NCBI RefSeq assembly: GCF_002157835.1
Contig: NZ_CP020809.1
Location: 1,922,001 to 1,986,000 of the forward strand
Source: Mycobacterium dioxanotrophicus
Lineage (GTDB): Bacteria > Actinomycetota > Actinomycetes > Mycobacteriales > Mycobacteriaceae
Length of the DNA stretch: 64,000 nt
Direction of reading: 5' to 3'
Translations under genes and position numbers: made by a program
Shown here: piece by piece, positions 30,086 through 38,327 of the stretch
Layout: each line of letters opens with the position of its first letter
Numbering within the stretch: position 1 is the stretch's first letter
Notes under the pieces: generated by a model
What the model saw: only the letters and a program-made list of their open reading frames with translations
What the model was told of the DNA's origin: nothing
The model's database searches: none

Positions 30086-31663
30086 ATGAATCCTTTGGCT
30101 GCGACTTTGACGGTCCGACTGGGCGCCAGCGCCGCGAATCTGGCGCTGCTCGAGGATGGCGTGTGGACGCGTTATCCGTGGCCTGAGATTCTCGTTCGCG
30201 CTCAGAACACGGCCGAGCGGTTGCTCGACGACGGTGTGACGCGCGTCGGGCTGGTGGGTGAACCCACTGCGGAATTGGTGTCGGCGATCATCGGCTCGTT
30301 CCTTGCCGGGGCAGCGGTGTCGATCTTGCCGGGGCCGGTTCGCGGGGCCGAAGCCGCGCAGTGGGCCCGCAACACGTTGAATCGGTTCGGTGGCATCGGC
30401 GTGCAACGAGTCCTGAGCCAAGGCAGCTATCTGGAACGCTTGACCGAGGTCGCCGACACCTCGCCGGTCATCGATCTCGTCGGGGTGGCGCATGCCCAGC
30501 GGTCCACGCCCTTCGTCGCGCCGGACGCAGACGCCCCGGTCGCGGTCCTACAGGGCACCGCGGGGTCGACGGGTTTACCACGGACTGTGCAGATTCCCCC
30601 CGCGGCGATGCTGGCCAACCTGACTGGCATCAATGAGCGGACCGGCGTCACCGCCGACACAGTGGGATGTTCGTGGCTGCCGCTCTATCACGACATGGGT
30701 CTGAGTTTTCTGATGTCGGGCGCGGTGGCCGGCGTGGAGGTCTGGCAGGCGCCGACCTCGGCGTTCCAGTCGTCGCCGTTCCGCTGGCTGAACTGGCTCA
30801 CCGAGAGCCGGGCCACCTGCACCGCCGCGCCGAACATGGCATACGGGATGATCGGCAAGTACGCGCGCCGGGTCACCGGTATCGACTTGTCCTCACTTCG
30901 CTTCGCCCTCAACGGCGGAGAGCCCGTCGACTGCGAGCTGACCGAGCGGTTCGCGGCGGAGATGTCCCGGTTCGGATTCTCGGCCAATGCCTTGGCGCCG
31001 TCCTACGGTTTGGCCGAATCCACCTGTGCGGTAACGGTTCCCGCCCCAGGAGTCGGAATGCTGGTGGACGAGACGGTGTTTCGCACCGACGCCGGGACCT
31101 CGCCGCGTCGGCACGTGGTGTTGGGCGGGCCGGTCGCCGGCATGGAAGTACGCATCGAGCCCCACGACCACGCCGCAGTGGAAGTCACCGACCGCGAGGT
31201 CGGTGAGGTCGTCATCCGGGGCACATCGATGATGTCGGGTTACCTCGGCGGCGAACCGCTGGGCGCCGAGGAATGGTTCCACACAGGCGATCTGGGCTAC
31301 TTCATCGACGGTGGCCTGGTTGTGTGCGGCCGGGCCAAGGAGATCATCACCGTGGCCGGCCGCAACGTGTTTCCCGCCGAGGTCGAACAGGTCGCCGCCC
31401 AGGTGCCCGGCGTCCGGGAGGGTGCGGTGGTGGCCGTCGGGGTCGGGGAAGGCTCGATCCGTCCCAGCCTGGTGATCGCCGCCGAGTTCCGCGGGCCCGA
31501 CGAGGCGGGTGCCCGCACGCGGGTGATCCAGCAGGTGGCCTCCGGCTGCGGTGTGGTGCCCGCCGATGTCGTGTTCGTCAAACCCGGTGCGCTGCCCCGC
31601 ACGTCGTCGGGCAAGCTGCGGCGTTTCGAGGTCAAACGGACCCTGGTCGCCGACTGGGTGTAG
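30086..31663 (+). CDS. mbtM: MbtM/FadD33-like fatty acyl-AMP ligase
   Basis: A 525-residue adenylate-forming enzyme. It resembles FadD33 (MbtM), which loads fatty acids as acyl-adenylates onto the carrier protein MbtL for the lipid tail of mycobactin: [55 protein letters not shown] (P-loop), [11 protein letters not shown] and the C-terminal RTSSGKLRR with the catalytic Lys. GGAGG lies seven bases before ATG 30086. In iron-regulated mbt loci the gene has an IdeR box and sits beside mbtK, mbtL and mbtN; neither is seen here, so it may be a relocated mbtM or a paralogue for another lipid. The name is therefore provisional. Confidence 0.75.
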   Translation: MNPLAATLTVRLGASAANLALLEDGVWTRYPWPEILVRAQNTAERLLDDGVTRVGLVGEPTAELVSAIIGSFLAGAAVSILPGPVRGAEAAQWARNTLNRFGGIGVQRVLSQGSYLERLTEVADTSPVIDLVGVAHAQRSTPFVAPDADAPVAVLQGTAGSTGLPRTVQIPPAAMLANLTGINERTGVTADTVGCSWLPLYHDMGLSFLMSGAVAGVEVWQAPTSAFQSSPFRWLNWLTESRATCTAAPNMAYGMIGKYARRVTGIDLSSLRFALNGGEPVDCELTERFAAEMSRFGFSANALAPSYGLAESTCAVTVPAPGVGMLVDETVFRTDAGTSPRRHVVLGGPVAGMEVRIEPHDHAAVEVTDREVGEVVIRGTSMMSGYLGGEPLGAEEWFHTGDLGYFIDGGLVVCGRAKEIITVAGRNVFPAEVEQVAAQVPGVREGAVVAVGVGEGSIRPSLVIAAEFRGPDEAGARTRVIQQVASGCGVVPADVVFVKPGALPRTSSGKLRRFEVKRTLVADWV

Positions 31664-31669
31664 CAGGCG

Positions 31670-32137
31670 TCAGCTGTTGGCGGCCGCCCAATCGTTGAGG
31701 CGGCGTTCCTGTTCCTCCGGTGAGACGTCTTCGACGCGGGTCATCACGCTCCAGCGTTGACCGAACGGGTCGATGATCGACGCGAATCGATCGCCGGTGA
31801 CGAAGGTTTGGATGGGCTCGCGGATGACGGCCCCGGCCGCCACGGCACGCTCGGTCACCGCGTCGGCGTCGGCGCAGTACAAGGCGATCGAACCGGTCGC
31901 AAAGGCATTCTTGTCCGGCGCGGCAATTTGATAGGCGTCCTGCGGATCGCCCAGTTGCAGACGGCCGTTGCCGAAGTCCAGTTCAGCATGCGCGACGGTG
32001 CCGTCGGGGCCGTCCATCCTGCTCACCAGTGTGGCGCCGAACACCGAGACGTAGAAGTCGATGGCGTCCGCGGCGCCGTCCAGGCACAGGAACGGGGTGA
32101 GGCTCGTGTAGCCGTCGGGAATCGGTTTCACAGTCAT
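31670..32137 (-). CDS. VOC/PhnB-like glyoxalase-fold protein
   Basis: A 155-residue protein of the vicinal-oxygen-chelate fold, PhnB-like branch. The N-terminal TPFLCLDGAADAIDFYVSVFGA and the repeat half ending FASIIDPFGQRWSVMT give the two paired beta-alpha-beta modules; HAELDFGNGRLQLGD carries a candidate metal ligand. It is divergent from an AraC gene with 27 bases between the starts, so the AraC protein probably regulates it. The reaction is unknown; related proteins include methyltransferase-like demethylases, bleomycin-binding proteins and glyoxalases. Confidence 0.82.
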   Translation of the reverse strand: MTVKPIPDGYTSLTPFLCLDGAADAIDFYVSVFGATLVSRMDGPDGTVAHAELDFGNGRLQLGDPQDAYQIAAPDKNAFATGSIALYCADADAVTERAVAAGAVIREPIQTFVTGDRFASIIDPFGQRWSVMTRVEDVSPEEQERRLNDWAAANS

Positions 32138-32151
32138 GTCCTCCAGTTTCG

Positions 32152-32157
32152 TAGCCT
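32152..32157 (+). promoter_or_regulatory. Candidate -10 box for the AraC gene
   Basis: TAGCCT fits TAnnnT and ends seven bases before ATG 32165, which suggests a leaderless mRNA. It lies inside the 27-base gap shared with the divergent VOC gene, so both promoters overlap. Confidence 0.45.
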
Positions 32158-32164
32158 GGGTTCG

Positions 32165-33001
32165 ATGGGTGCTTGGAGAAACGCGTCAGAACCGAACGCG
32201 CCGGTGCGCGGCGTCGTCGGCCGGGCCGGTACCGGCTCGGTGTTCGATCTGCACCGCTGGGCGCCGTCGCCGGACGCCGCCCGGTTCGTCGAGCACTTCT
32301 GGTCGGTGAGCTGGGACCGGCGCGCCGACGGACCGTTCGAGAGCACCGTCATCACCTTTCCGGCCATGCACATCACCCGAGAATGGGGCGACGACGATGC
32401 CCGCCACGGGGTTTCGTTGCCCAACACCTTGGTGCACGGTGTGGTGCCCCAGGTCTTCCGCACCACGATCAGCGGGCGGGGCTCCGTGGTGGGCGCCCGA
32501 TTCCACCCCGGCGGTTTCACCGCGCGGTTCGGCAGGGACGCCGGTGACATGACAGGGAGAGTTGTGCCGGTGGATGACGAATTGTTCGGGGCGCCAATAG
32601 TTCTCGACGACGACGTGACTGCCGCAGGCGCCGCGCTGGACACGGCGATCGGAGCCTTTGCCGGCGAGCCTGACGCGACCTACCGGGCATTGACACCATT
32701 GCTCGACCGCATGCGCGAAGATGCGACGCTGCACCGCGTGGAACAGGTGATGACCCATGCGCCGTGGAGTACCCGCACGACGCAGCGGGTGTTCCGGCGG
32801 TATGTCGGCGTGCCCGTCAAATGGGTGCTGTGCCGCTATCGCCTGCAGCAGGCGGCGCTGGAGATCGAAAGCATGCCCGGTGTCGACTTCGCCGATCTGG
32901 CCGTCCGTCTTGGCTGGTATGACCAGGCGCATTTCAGCAACGATTTCCGCGCCATGCTGGGCTGGACGCCCGGGGAGTACGCCGGCCGGTTTGGTGGCTG
33001 A
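32165..33001 (+). CDS. AraC-family transcriptional regulator
   Basis: A 278-residue regulator. The N-terminal half (HRWAPSPDAARFVEHFWSVSWD, then ITFPAMHITREWG and GARFHPGGFTARFG) is the DUF6597-type sensor domain found in many actinobacterial AraC proteins. The C-terminal two-HTH domain includes STRTTQRVFRRYVGVPVKWVLCRYRLQQA and DFADLAVRLGWYDQAHFSNDFRAMLGWTPGEY, the AraC signature. I start at ATG 32165, which begins MGAWRNASEP; the long upstream open frame is antisense to the VOC gene. It probably controls the divergent VOC gene and itself. The effector is not known. Confidence 0.87.
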   Translation: MGAWRNASEPNAPVRGVVGRAGTGSVFDLHRWAPSPDAARFVEHFWSVSWDRRADGPFESTVITFPAMHITREWGDDDARHGVSLPNTLVHGVVPQVFRTTISGRGSVVGARFHPGGFTARFGRDAGDMTGRVVPVDDELFGAPIVLDDDVTAAGAALDTAIGAFAGEPDATYRALTPLLDRMREDATLHRVEQVMTHAPWSTRTTQRVFRRYVGVPVKWVLCRYRLQQAALEIESMPGVDFADLAVRLGWYDQAHFSNDFRAMLGWTPGEYAGRFGG

Positions 33002-33020
33002 CGTTGTATGACCACTGCGC

Positions 33021-34427
33021 TCAGAAGGGTGGTGGTTGGTAGTTGGCGGCGAGCCAGGCTCGGTGTTGGCGTTGTTGTTCGGTGTTGAGGTCGGCGCGGT
33101 GGCGGCGTTCGGCGGCGATGCGGTCGCGGCGGTCGTGGTCGCGGGTGCGGGTGCGTTTGGGCATCATCAATGCCCGATAGGCGCTGGGCTCGGCCGGGGT
33201 GGCCGTGGTGATGTCCCCGGTGGGGTGGGCCAGGGCGGGGAACAGGGCCGCGCCGTGGGGTTCGGTGCGGTAGGTGTGCCCGGTGGGGGCGGTGAGCAGC
33301 ACGGTGCCATCGGGCAATTGACGATCAGACCAGCCGGGGCAGAAGGTTTTGACCAGATGGTGGTGGCGGCAGTACAGCTTGAGGTTCGACGGGTGGGTCG
33401 CGCCGTAGGGGTAGGGCACGGTGTGGTCGATGTCGGTGGCCGCTGCGGGGGCCTCACAACCGGGCCAGCGGCAGGTCAGATCGCGCCAGCGGATGAAGTC
33501 GCGCAGCGCGGCCGTCGGGCGGTATCCCGGGGTTTCGGTGGGCACAGTAACGGGTGTGGTGCGCCCGGCGGCGGCCAGTTCCCGCACCGACTCGGCGGGT
33601 TGGATGCCGAAGCCGGGCAGATAGCCCGGCGCATCGGAGGTGCCGTCGACGGTGGCCTGTTCGGCCAGCACGTGCACGACGGCGGCGTCGGCGGCAGCCC
33701 GGGTGGCCGCGGCCGGGCAGTCCGCGGTGCCGCAGCGGCACGGCAATTGGGATTCCAGTCGCGACAGTGGTCCCAGGGCGTCGGAGCGGCGTTGTTGGTG
33801 GGTGCGGGGGTCGTTGGCGCACACGGTGGCGGCCAGGGCGTCGAGGCGCTGATCGAAGGAGGCGGCGTCGACGGCGTCGACGGTGCCCCACACCACCGCC
33901 TCGCCGGGGGTGGTCGGCTCGACGGTGATGTGGCGCGACTCCTCGGCACTGGGCGGTACCCGGACGCCGTTGGGGTCGTATTTGGCCACCCACTGATCGA
34001 CGCGGTCCTGCAGTTTCTGGTCGGACAGGCGCATCCATTTAGACGCGTGGCGGGCCAGCGCGGCATCCAACACGGGGAACACCGCGGTGTCGACGGTGGC
34101 GGTGCGGGCGATGATGGTGCGCACCACTCGGTAGTCGATGGCCCCGGCAGCGAACACTGCGGCGACCTGCGGTAGCTGGTCGCGTAATGCCCGTGCGTAC
34201 CGGATCTGGGCACCGGCGCGGGCCCGGCTGATGGCCAACGCCGCCGATACTTCTGCGGCGACCTCTTCGAAGGGGTCGGTGCGCCAGAAGATGGTTTCGG
34301 CCAGTTCGCGTTCGCGGCGGGCGTCGAGTTCGCCGATCAGGGCCAGGCGTCGGGCGATCGCCGCGGCCTCGGCGCGCCCCGCATCGCTCAACCCGTCGAT
34401 CAGGTCCGGGTCAGCGAGGTCGAACAT
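33021..34427 (-). CDS. DUF222/HNH endonuclease-type protein (13E12 family)
   Basis: A 468-residue protein of the 13E12 repeat family, found in many copies in mycobacterial genomes. The N-terminal DUF222 domain covers roughly residues 40-300; the C-terminal HNH motif is CRWPGCEAPAAATDIDHTVPYP followed by NLKLYCRHHHLVKTF, in which the paired Cys and His can bind zinc and metal. ATG 34427 (MFDLADPDL) is preferred; a longer frame to 34499 overlaps the promoter of the divergent bL12-like gene. Family copies behave as dispersed, partly mobile elements and in M. tuberculosis serve as phage integration targets. Whether this one is an active nuclease is not known. Confidence 0.85.
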   Translation of the reverse strand: MFDLADPDLIDGLSDAGRAEAAAIARRLALIGELDARRERELAETIFWRTDPFEEVAAEVSAALAISRARAGAQIRYARALRDQLPQVAAVFAAGAIDYRVVRTIIARTATVDTAVFPVLDAALARHASKWMRLSDQKLQDRVDQWVAKYDPNGVRVPPSAEESRHITVEPTTPGEAVVWGTVDAVDAASFDQRLDALAATVCANDPRTHQQRRSDALGPLSRLESQLPCRCGTADCPAAATRAAADAAVVHVLAEQATVDGTSDAPGYLPGFGIQPAESVRELAAAGRTTPVTVPTETPGYRPTAALRDFIRWRDLTCRWPGCEAPAAATDIDHTVPYPYGATHPSNLKLYCRHHHLVKTFCPGWSDRQLPDGTVLLTAPTGHTYRTEPHGAALFPALAHPTGDITTATPAEPSAYRALMMPKRTRTRDHDRRDRIAAERRHRADLNTEQQRQHRAWLAANYQPPPF

Positions 34428-34492
34428 GTGTTCGATTATGCCACCGGCCACCGACAACTCTCGGCGCCCATATCCCGTGTCACACTTGCCCG

Positions 34493-34756
34493 ATGGCATT
34501 GTTCGGAAGCTCCGACGACGATCTGCGGCGCCGCATCGAGGACCTGGAACGGCGGGTCGCGTTCCTGGAGCGCGCGGCCTCGGCCGCGGGCCGACCCGTG
34601 GTGCCGACGCCCGCTCAGCCCGGCGAGCTGATGGCCAGCCCGATGGTGCGCCAATTGGCCTTGCAGGGCAACAAGATCGCGGCCATCAAGCTGCTCCGCG
34701 ACGAGACCGGCCTTGGCCTCAAGGAAGCCAAGGACATCGTCGACCGATTGGCCTGA
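34493..34756 (+). CDS. Small protein with bL12 C-terminal-like domain
   Basis: An 87-residue protein. The first 30 residues are a charged coiled-coil-like helix (DDDLRRRIEDLERRVAFLERA), then a Pro-containing linker and a short segment ending NKIAAIKLLRDETGLGLKEAKDIVDRLA. That last part is the helix-loop-helix of the ribosomal stalk protein bL12 C-terminal domain (KIxVIKxVRxxTGLGLKEAKxxVD). It lacks the bL12 N-terminal domain that docks on L10, so it is not a ribosomal stalk subunit itself; it may bind the same factors or be a decoy. It is divergent from the 13E12 gene by 65 bases and convergent with the next gene. Confidence 0.75.
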   Translation: MALFGSSDDDLRRRIEDLERRVAFLERAASAAGRPVVPTPAQPGELMASPMVRQLALQGNKIAAIKLLRDETGLGLKEAKDIVDRLA

Positions 34757-34767
34757 TCGGCCGGGGC

Positions 34768-35670
34768 TCAGTGCCGCCTGGAGTGGTGGAACCAGTGGAA
34801 GTGACGGTGTGAAGACCGCTGGGTCTGCGCGGCCTTGTCGATCTTGTCGCCGATCTTCGAGGTGAGCTGCCCGACGAACTGCGGATCGGACTTGTCGTCG
34901 CACAGGCCGACCTCGACCACCACGTTGTCCCGCGCGGTCAGCCCGTCATGGCACGTCCAGCCGCCTGCGTCGGAGCCGAGCTTGGCGATCGACCACAACA
35001 CGACGCCGTCGGTGTCGGAGACATCGCCGTTGCGCCAGGAGTCGACCGTGGGAGGAGTGTCGCCCGTCATGGTCACCTGGAACGTCTTGCCGACGCACTG
35101 CTGCCATTTGTCCTTGGTGCTCGAGACGAACTTCTGCGCGGTGTCCGCATCGGGAAACGCGACGACAGCCTGCGTGAGGCTGAAATCCTTGCCCTGGTCG
35201 GCATCGGAATCGGTTGACTTGAGGTTCTGTCGGCGCACCGCGGTCGATCCGCTGCCGGCATGCTCGCGCTCGGCGCCGAGGACGAAGTTGCACGGATCGG
35301 GTTCGCTGGTGTCCCAGGAGCTTTCGACGTCCCCACCGTAATCGGTGTCGGCGACCAACGGTGCGGTACCCAGGACGGTGCCGGCCTCGGCCTTGGTCAG
35401 CAGCACGCCGGCCAGCGCGGACTCTTTGACGATCCGCTCCTCGTCGGAGCCGCCGAGCAACCACAACACCAACGCGACGATCAACATCACGACCACGAAC
35501 ACCACGCCGAGAACGGTGATGATCAGGCGCGAGCGGCTGCGGCGCGGCGGAGCGGGCGGAGGCGGCGGAGCGCCGTAACCGCCGCTGGGCGCCCAGGGCT
35601 GGCCGGGCATCGGCTGCGGTGAACCCCAGTTCTGGGCGGACGGCCAGGGGTCTGCTGGCGGAAACGTCAT
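34768..35670 (-). CDS. Membrane-anchored PknH-sensor-like protein
   Basis: A 300-residue type II membrane protein. The first 45 residues are Pro/Gly/Trp-rich and cytosolic, then basic RRSRSR, then one helix LIITVLGVVFVVVMLIVALVLWLL, and an extracytoplasmic domain of about 200 residues. The latter resembles the PknH_C sensor domain seen in lipoproteins and the kinase PknH: conserved Cys in DPCNFVLG, WQQCVGK, WTCHDG and GLCDD can form two disulphides. No kinase domain is present. The tail HRHFHWFHHSRRH is His-rich. AAGGAA lies just before the ATG. The role may be periplasmic ligand sensing or binding; no specific ligand can be named. Confidence 0.78.
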   Translation of the reverse strand: MTFPPADPWPSAQNWGSPQPMPGQPWAPSGGYGAPPPPPAPPRRSRSRLIITVLGVVFVVVMLIVALVLWLLGGSDEERIVKESALAGVLLTKAEAGTVLGTAPLVADTDYGGDVESSWDTSEPDPCNFVLGAEREHAGSGSTAVRRQNLKSTDSDADQGKDFSLTQAVVAFPDADTAQKFVSSTKDKWQQCVGKTFQVTMTGDTPPTVDSWRNGDVSDTDGVVLWSIAKLGSDAGGWTCHDGLTARDNVVVEVGLCDDKSDPQFVGQLTSKIGDKIDKAAQTQRSSHRHFHWFHHSRRH

Positions 35671-35781
35671 CGTGGTTCCTTCGGAGCCTGAGGGAGCTGG
35701 TGGCGGCGGACAACGCGCCTTGATCGCCCCCCGGTAGCTGAAGCGTAATGGGTCAACCTGCGCACGCCCGACGGGAATCTG

Positions 35782-36279
35782 TCACTGCAGGGCTGTTCGC
35801 CACGCGGCCAGTTTGTCGGTATAGGCCATGGTGTGTGCGGGGCTGGTGGACGGCAGCCGCACGCTGGGCGGCGCAGTCTCCACGGCCACCAGGCGGCGGT
35901 AGTTGGTCTCGGCAGCCGCGCCGTTGAACACCACTCGAACGATCTCGCGGTGAGCGTCGAAGAACGTCCCGAAGTCGTTGGGCACCATGCTGTTTCGCTC
36001 CACGGCGGAATCGAGGCTGCCCACCCGGCGGCAGGATCGCAGGACATCCCACATGGCGATCCCGTGCTTTACCAGTGCGCACACCCGCTCGTCATAGGAC
36101 GCGGTCGCATCGAATCCGAGCACGTCGGCGGTGATCCGCCAGAAGGCATTTCGCGGATTGCCGTAGTACTGGCCGGCGGCCAGCGACATGACGCTCGGCA
36201 TGTTTCCCAGGATGAGCACGCGCGGCCGTCCGCCGACGATCGGTGCCAGCCCGTGCAGCAGCTCACTCACCAGAGGCAC
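35782..36279 (-). CDS. DNA-deoxyinosine glycosylase (hypoxanthine-DNA glycosylase, UDG superfamily)
   Basis: A 165-residue member of the UDG superfamily, family 6, which excises hypoxanthine from deaminated adenine in DNA. Motif 1 is ILGNMPSVMSLAAGQYYGNPRNAFW, in which the Asn takes the catalytic position of family 6, and motif 2 is LPSTSPAHTMAY, the Ser-rich loop before the substrate His position. The GTG start gives MPLVSELLHG. It lies downstream of the flavin monooxygenase, after a long hairpin, so it is probably transcribed separately. Together with UdgB at 27.5 kb the window has two enzymes that can act on deaminated bases. Confidence 0.85.
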   Translation of the reverse strand: MPLVSELLHGLAPIVGGRPRVLILGNMPSVMSLAAGQYYGNPRNAFWRITADVLGFDATASYDERVCALVKHGIAMWDVLRSCRRVGSLDSAVERNSMVPNDFGTFFDAHREIVRVVFNGAAAETNYRRLVAVETAPPSVRLPSTSPAHTMAYTDKLAAWRTALQ

Positions 36280-36283
36280 TCAA

Positions 36284-36343
36284 CCACACGCGGGCGCCCC
36301 GAACGGAGTGGGGAATTCACGTTCGGGGCGCCATGTCGTGTGG
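36284..36343 (-). terminator. Strong hairpin after the flavin monooxygenase gene
   Basis: A 13-bp perfect stem, GGCGCCCCGAACG (36293-36305) with CGTTCGGGGCGCC (36320-36332), over a 14-base loop, plus an outer 7-bp stem CCACACG (36284-36290) with CGTGTGG (36337-36343) across a small internal bulge. It begins 3 bases after the monooxygenase stop. There is no U-tract, as often in mycobacterial terminators. Confidence 0.65.
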
Positions 36344-36345
36344 TC

Positions 36346-38175
36346 TCAGCTCAGGTGATGGACCTCCTGCAGTCCGTACACCGGCGTCGCCAGCCCTTCA
36401 TAACGGGCCTTGAGCTGCAACGCCAGATACAACGAGTAGTGCCGCGACTGGTGCAGATTGCCGCCGTGGAACCAGAGATTCTCCTGCTGGGTGGGCTTCC
36501 ACATGTTGCGCTGCTCGCCCTCCCACGGCCCGGGATCCTTGAGCGTGTCCGAACCCAGACCCCAGACCTTGCCCACCTTGTCAGCGACGTCCTGGCCGAT
36601 GAGGTCGGCGGCCCAGCCGTTCATCGAGCCGAACCCGGTGGCGTAGACGACGACATCGGCGGGCAGTTCGGTGCCGTCGGCCAGGATCACCGAGTCCTCG
36701 GTCAGGCGGTCGACCTGGCCGTGGGCCAGCTTGACGCTGCCGTCGGCGATCAGGTCCGATGCGCCCACGTCGATGTAGTAGCCCGAGCCGCGGCGCAGGT
36801 ACTTCATGAAGAGTCCCGAGTCGTCGTCACCGAAGTCCAACTCGAAACCGGCAGCCTCGAGACGTGCGTAGAAGTCCTTGTCGCGCCGCCGGATTGCGTC
36901 GTAGATCGGGCGCTGGAAGTCAGCCATGATGCGGTAGGGCAGGGACGCGAAGGTCAGGTCGGCCTTCTCCGTCGTCATGCCCGCGGCGACAGCCCGCTCC
37001 GAGTAGAGGTCGCCCAGGCCCAGATCCATCAGCGATTCGGACTTGACGATGTGCGTCGAGCTGCGCTGCACCATGGTGACGTCCACGTCGTTCTCGTAGA
37101 GCGCCTTGCAGATGTCGTGCGCGGAGTTGTTGGACCCGATCACCACGGCGCGCTTGCCGACGTACTGGTCGGGGCCGGGGTGGTGGCTGGAGTGGTGCTG
37201 ATCGCCACGGAACACTTCCTGCCCGGGCAGCGTCGGGATACTGGGCTTGCCCGACATGCCTGTGGCCAGCACGAGATGTGTTGGCCGCAGCGTCACGGGT
37301 TCGCCGTTGCGGTTCACCTCGACCGTCCAGCGCTTTTCGGCTTCGTCGTAGGAGGCCGAGAGGCACGTCGTCGAGCTCCAGTACGGGACCTCCATGACGC
37401 GCGTGTAGAACTCGAGCCAGTCGCCGATCTTGTCCTTCGGCGCGAACACCGGCCAGTTGGCCGGGAACGGCAGGTACGGCAGGTGGTCATACCACACCGG
37501 ATCGTGCAGGCACAGCGACTTGTAGCGCTTGCGCCACTGGTCGCCCGGGCGTTCGTGCTGGTCGACGACGATGGCGGGCACGCCGAGTTGGCGTAGCCGG
37601 GCGCCCAACGCGATGCCGCCCTGGCCGCCACCGATCACCACGATGTAGGGCTGCTCGCTGTAGCCGAGCGTCAGGTCCTCGTCGAGGCGCTTCTCGGCCC
37701 ACGACCGCCGGTCCGGGTCGGAACCGTGCACGGCGCCGAGCACCCGGGTGGCTCCCTTGCGCTCCTCGTGGCCCTTGAGTTCCTGCAGGGTGGTCAGCAG
37801 AGTCCAGCCCTTGTCGTCGCGCAGCCGCAGATGCCCCTTCCCGCGGCCGGCGGCGGTCTCGAACTCGATGAACGCCGATGTGATGACGTGTTCGCCGTCG
37901 AGGTCCTCGGTCGGGGTCTCAGCAGTCCGGAACCCGGATGGATCGGTGTCGTGCAGGCGCTCGGTCAGCATGCCGGAGATGCCGTCATGACCTTCGACCG
38001 TCTTGAGGTTCCAGGTGAATGCGACGAGGTCGCGCCAGAAGCTGTCGGTGGCGAACTTCCCGACGACCCGGTTGATGTCCCGGTCGGCCAGTGCGGACTC
38101 GAAGTCCGCCAGCCACGCGTCAACCCGTTCCTGCGGGGACAGTGTGGCCAGCGGTGCGGCGGTGGTCTGTGTCAT
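36346..38175 (-). CDS. NAD(P)/FAD-dependent flavin monooxygenase with N-terminal NTF2-like domain
   Basis: A 609-residue fusion. Residues 20-140 look like a SnoaL/NTF2-type fold; from about 165 on it is a flavin-containing monooxygenase. FAD Rossmann motif VIGGGQGGIALGARL is near residue 175, the second nucleotide motif VVIGSNNSAHDICKAL near 375, and SLCLHDPVWYDHLPYLPFP is a recognised stretch of the YUC/FMO branch. ATG 38175 (MTQTTAAPLA) is preferred, the open frame to 38286 is in the operator region. It diverges from a butanediol-type dehydrogenase, and the 152-bp gap is full of GTTGCA repeats, so the two transcripts probably share one regulator. The substrate could be a small ketone or alcohol derivative, unproven. 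Confidence 0.85.
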   Translation of the reverse strand: MTQTTAAPLATLSPQERVDAWLADFESALADRDINRVVGKFATDSFWRDLVAFTWNLKTVEGHDGISGMLTERLHDTDPSGFRTAETPTEDLDGEHVITSAFIEFETAAGRGKGHLRLRDDKGWTLLTTLQELKGHEERKGATRVLGAVHGSDPDRRSWAEKRLDEDLTLGYSEQPYIVVIGGGQGGIALGARLRQLGVPAIVVDQHERPGDQWRKRYKSLCLHDPVWYDHLPYLPFPANWPVFAPKDKIGDWLEFYTRVMEVPYWSSTTCLSASYDEAEKRWTVEVNRNGEPVTLRPTHLVLATGMSGKPSIPTLPGQEVFRGDQHHSSHHPGPDQYVGKRAVVIGSNNSAHDICKALYENDVDVTMVQRSSTHIVKSESLMDLGLGDLYSERAVAAGMTTEKADLTFASLPYRIMADFQRPIYDAIRRRDKDFYARLEAAGFELDFGDDDSGLFMKYLRRGSGYYIDVGASDLIADGSVKLAHGQVDRLTEDSVILADGTELPADVVVYATGFGSMNGWAADLIGQDVADKVGKVWGLGSDTLKDPGPWEGEQRNMWKPTQQENLWFHGGNLHQSRHYSLYLALQLKARYEGLATPVYGLQEVHHLS

Positions 38176-38195
38176 GTGAGTCAGCCCACACGGTG

Positions 38196-38287
38196 GCAAC
38201 GAGCGCGACAAGGGTTGCACGGGGTTGCAGCAGGGTCGACGGTTGCATGCGCAAATGGGCGCCAAACGGAACGCAACCTGTTGCAAC
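38196..38287. promoter_or_regulatory. Cluster of GTTGCA/TGCAAC half-sites in a divergent promoter
   Basis: Six or more copies of GTTGCA or its complement: GCAAC at 38196, GTTGCA at 38214, 38224 and 38242, GCAAC at 38273 and the palindrome GTTGCAAC at 38280-38287. TTGCATGCGCAA (38243-38254) is a second palindrome. The 38214 and 38224 copies are 10 bp apart, one turn. This is the probable binding region of the GAF-domain regulator encoded three genes downstream. Confidence 0.6.
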
Positions 38288-38327
38288 CCTTACGGCGCAC
38301 GGGCCTGCTGGCCTAGAAACGTCCACC

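Noticed and set aside
31757..32164. Upstream 136-codon extension of the AraC gene
   Set aside because: It is antisense to the VOC gene; the AraC family start and a -10 box fit ATG 32165.
33021..34427. 13E12 gene as evidence of an insertion sequence or prophage
   Set aside because: No terminal repeats, integrase or transposase nearby; the family is scattered but this copy shows no mobile ends.
38091..38327. Upstream 79-codon extension of the butanediol-type dehydrogenase
   Set aside because: It runs antisense through the monooxygenase start and the operator array; the MDR domain begins at the ATG 38328.
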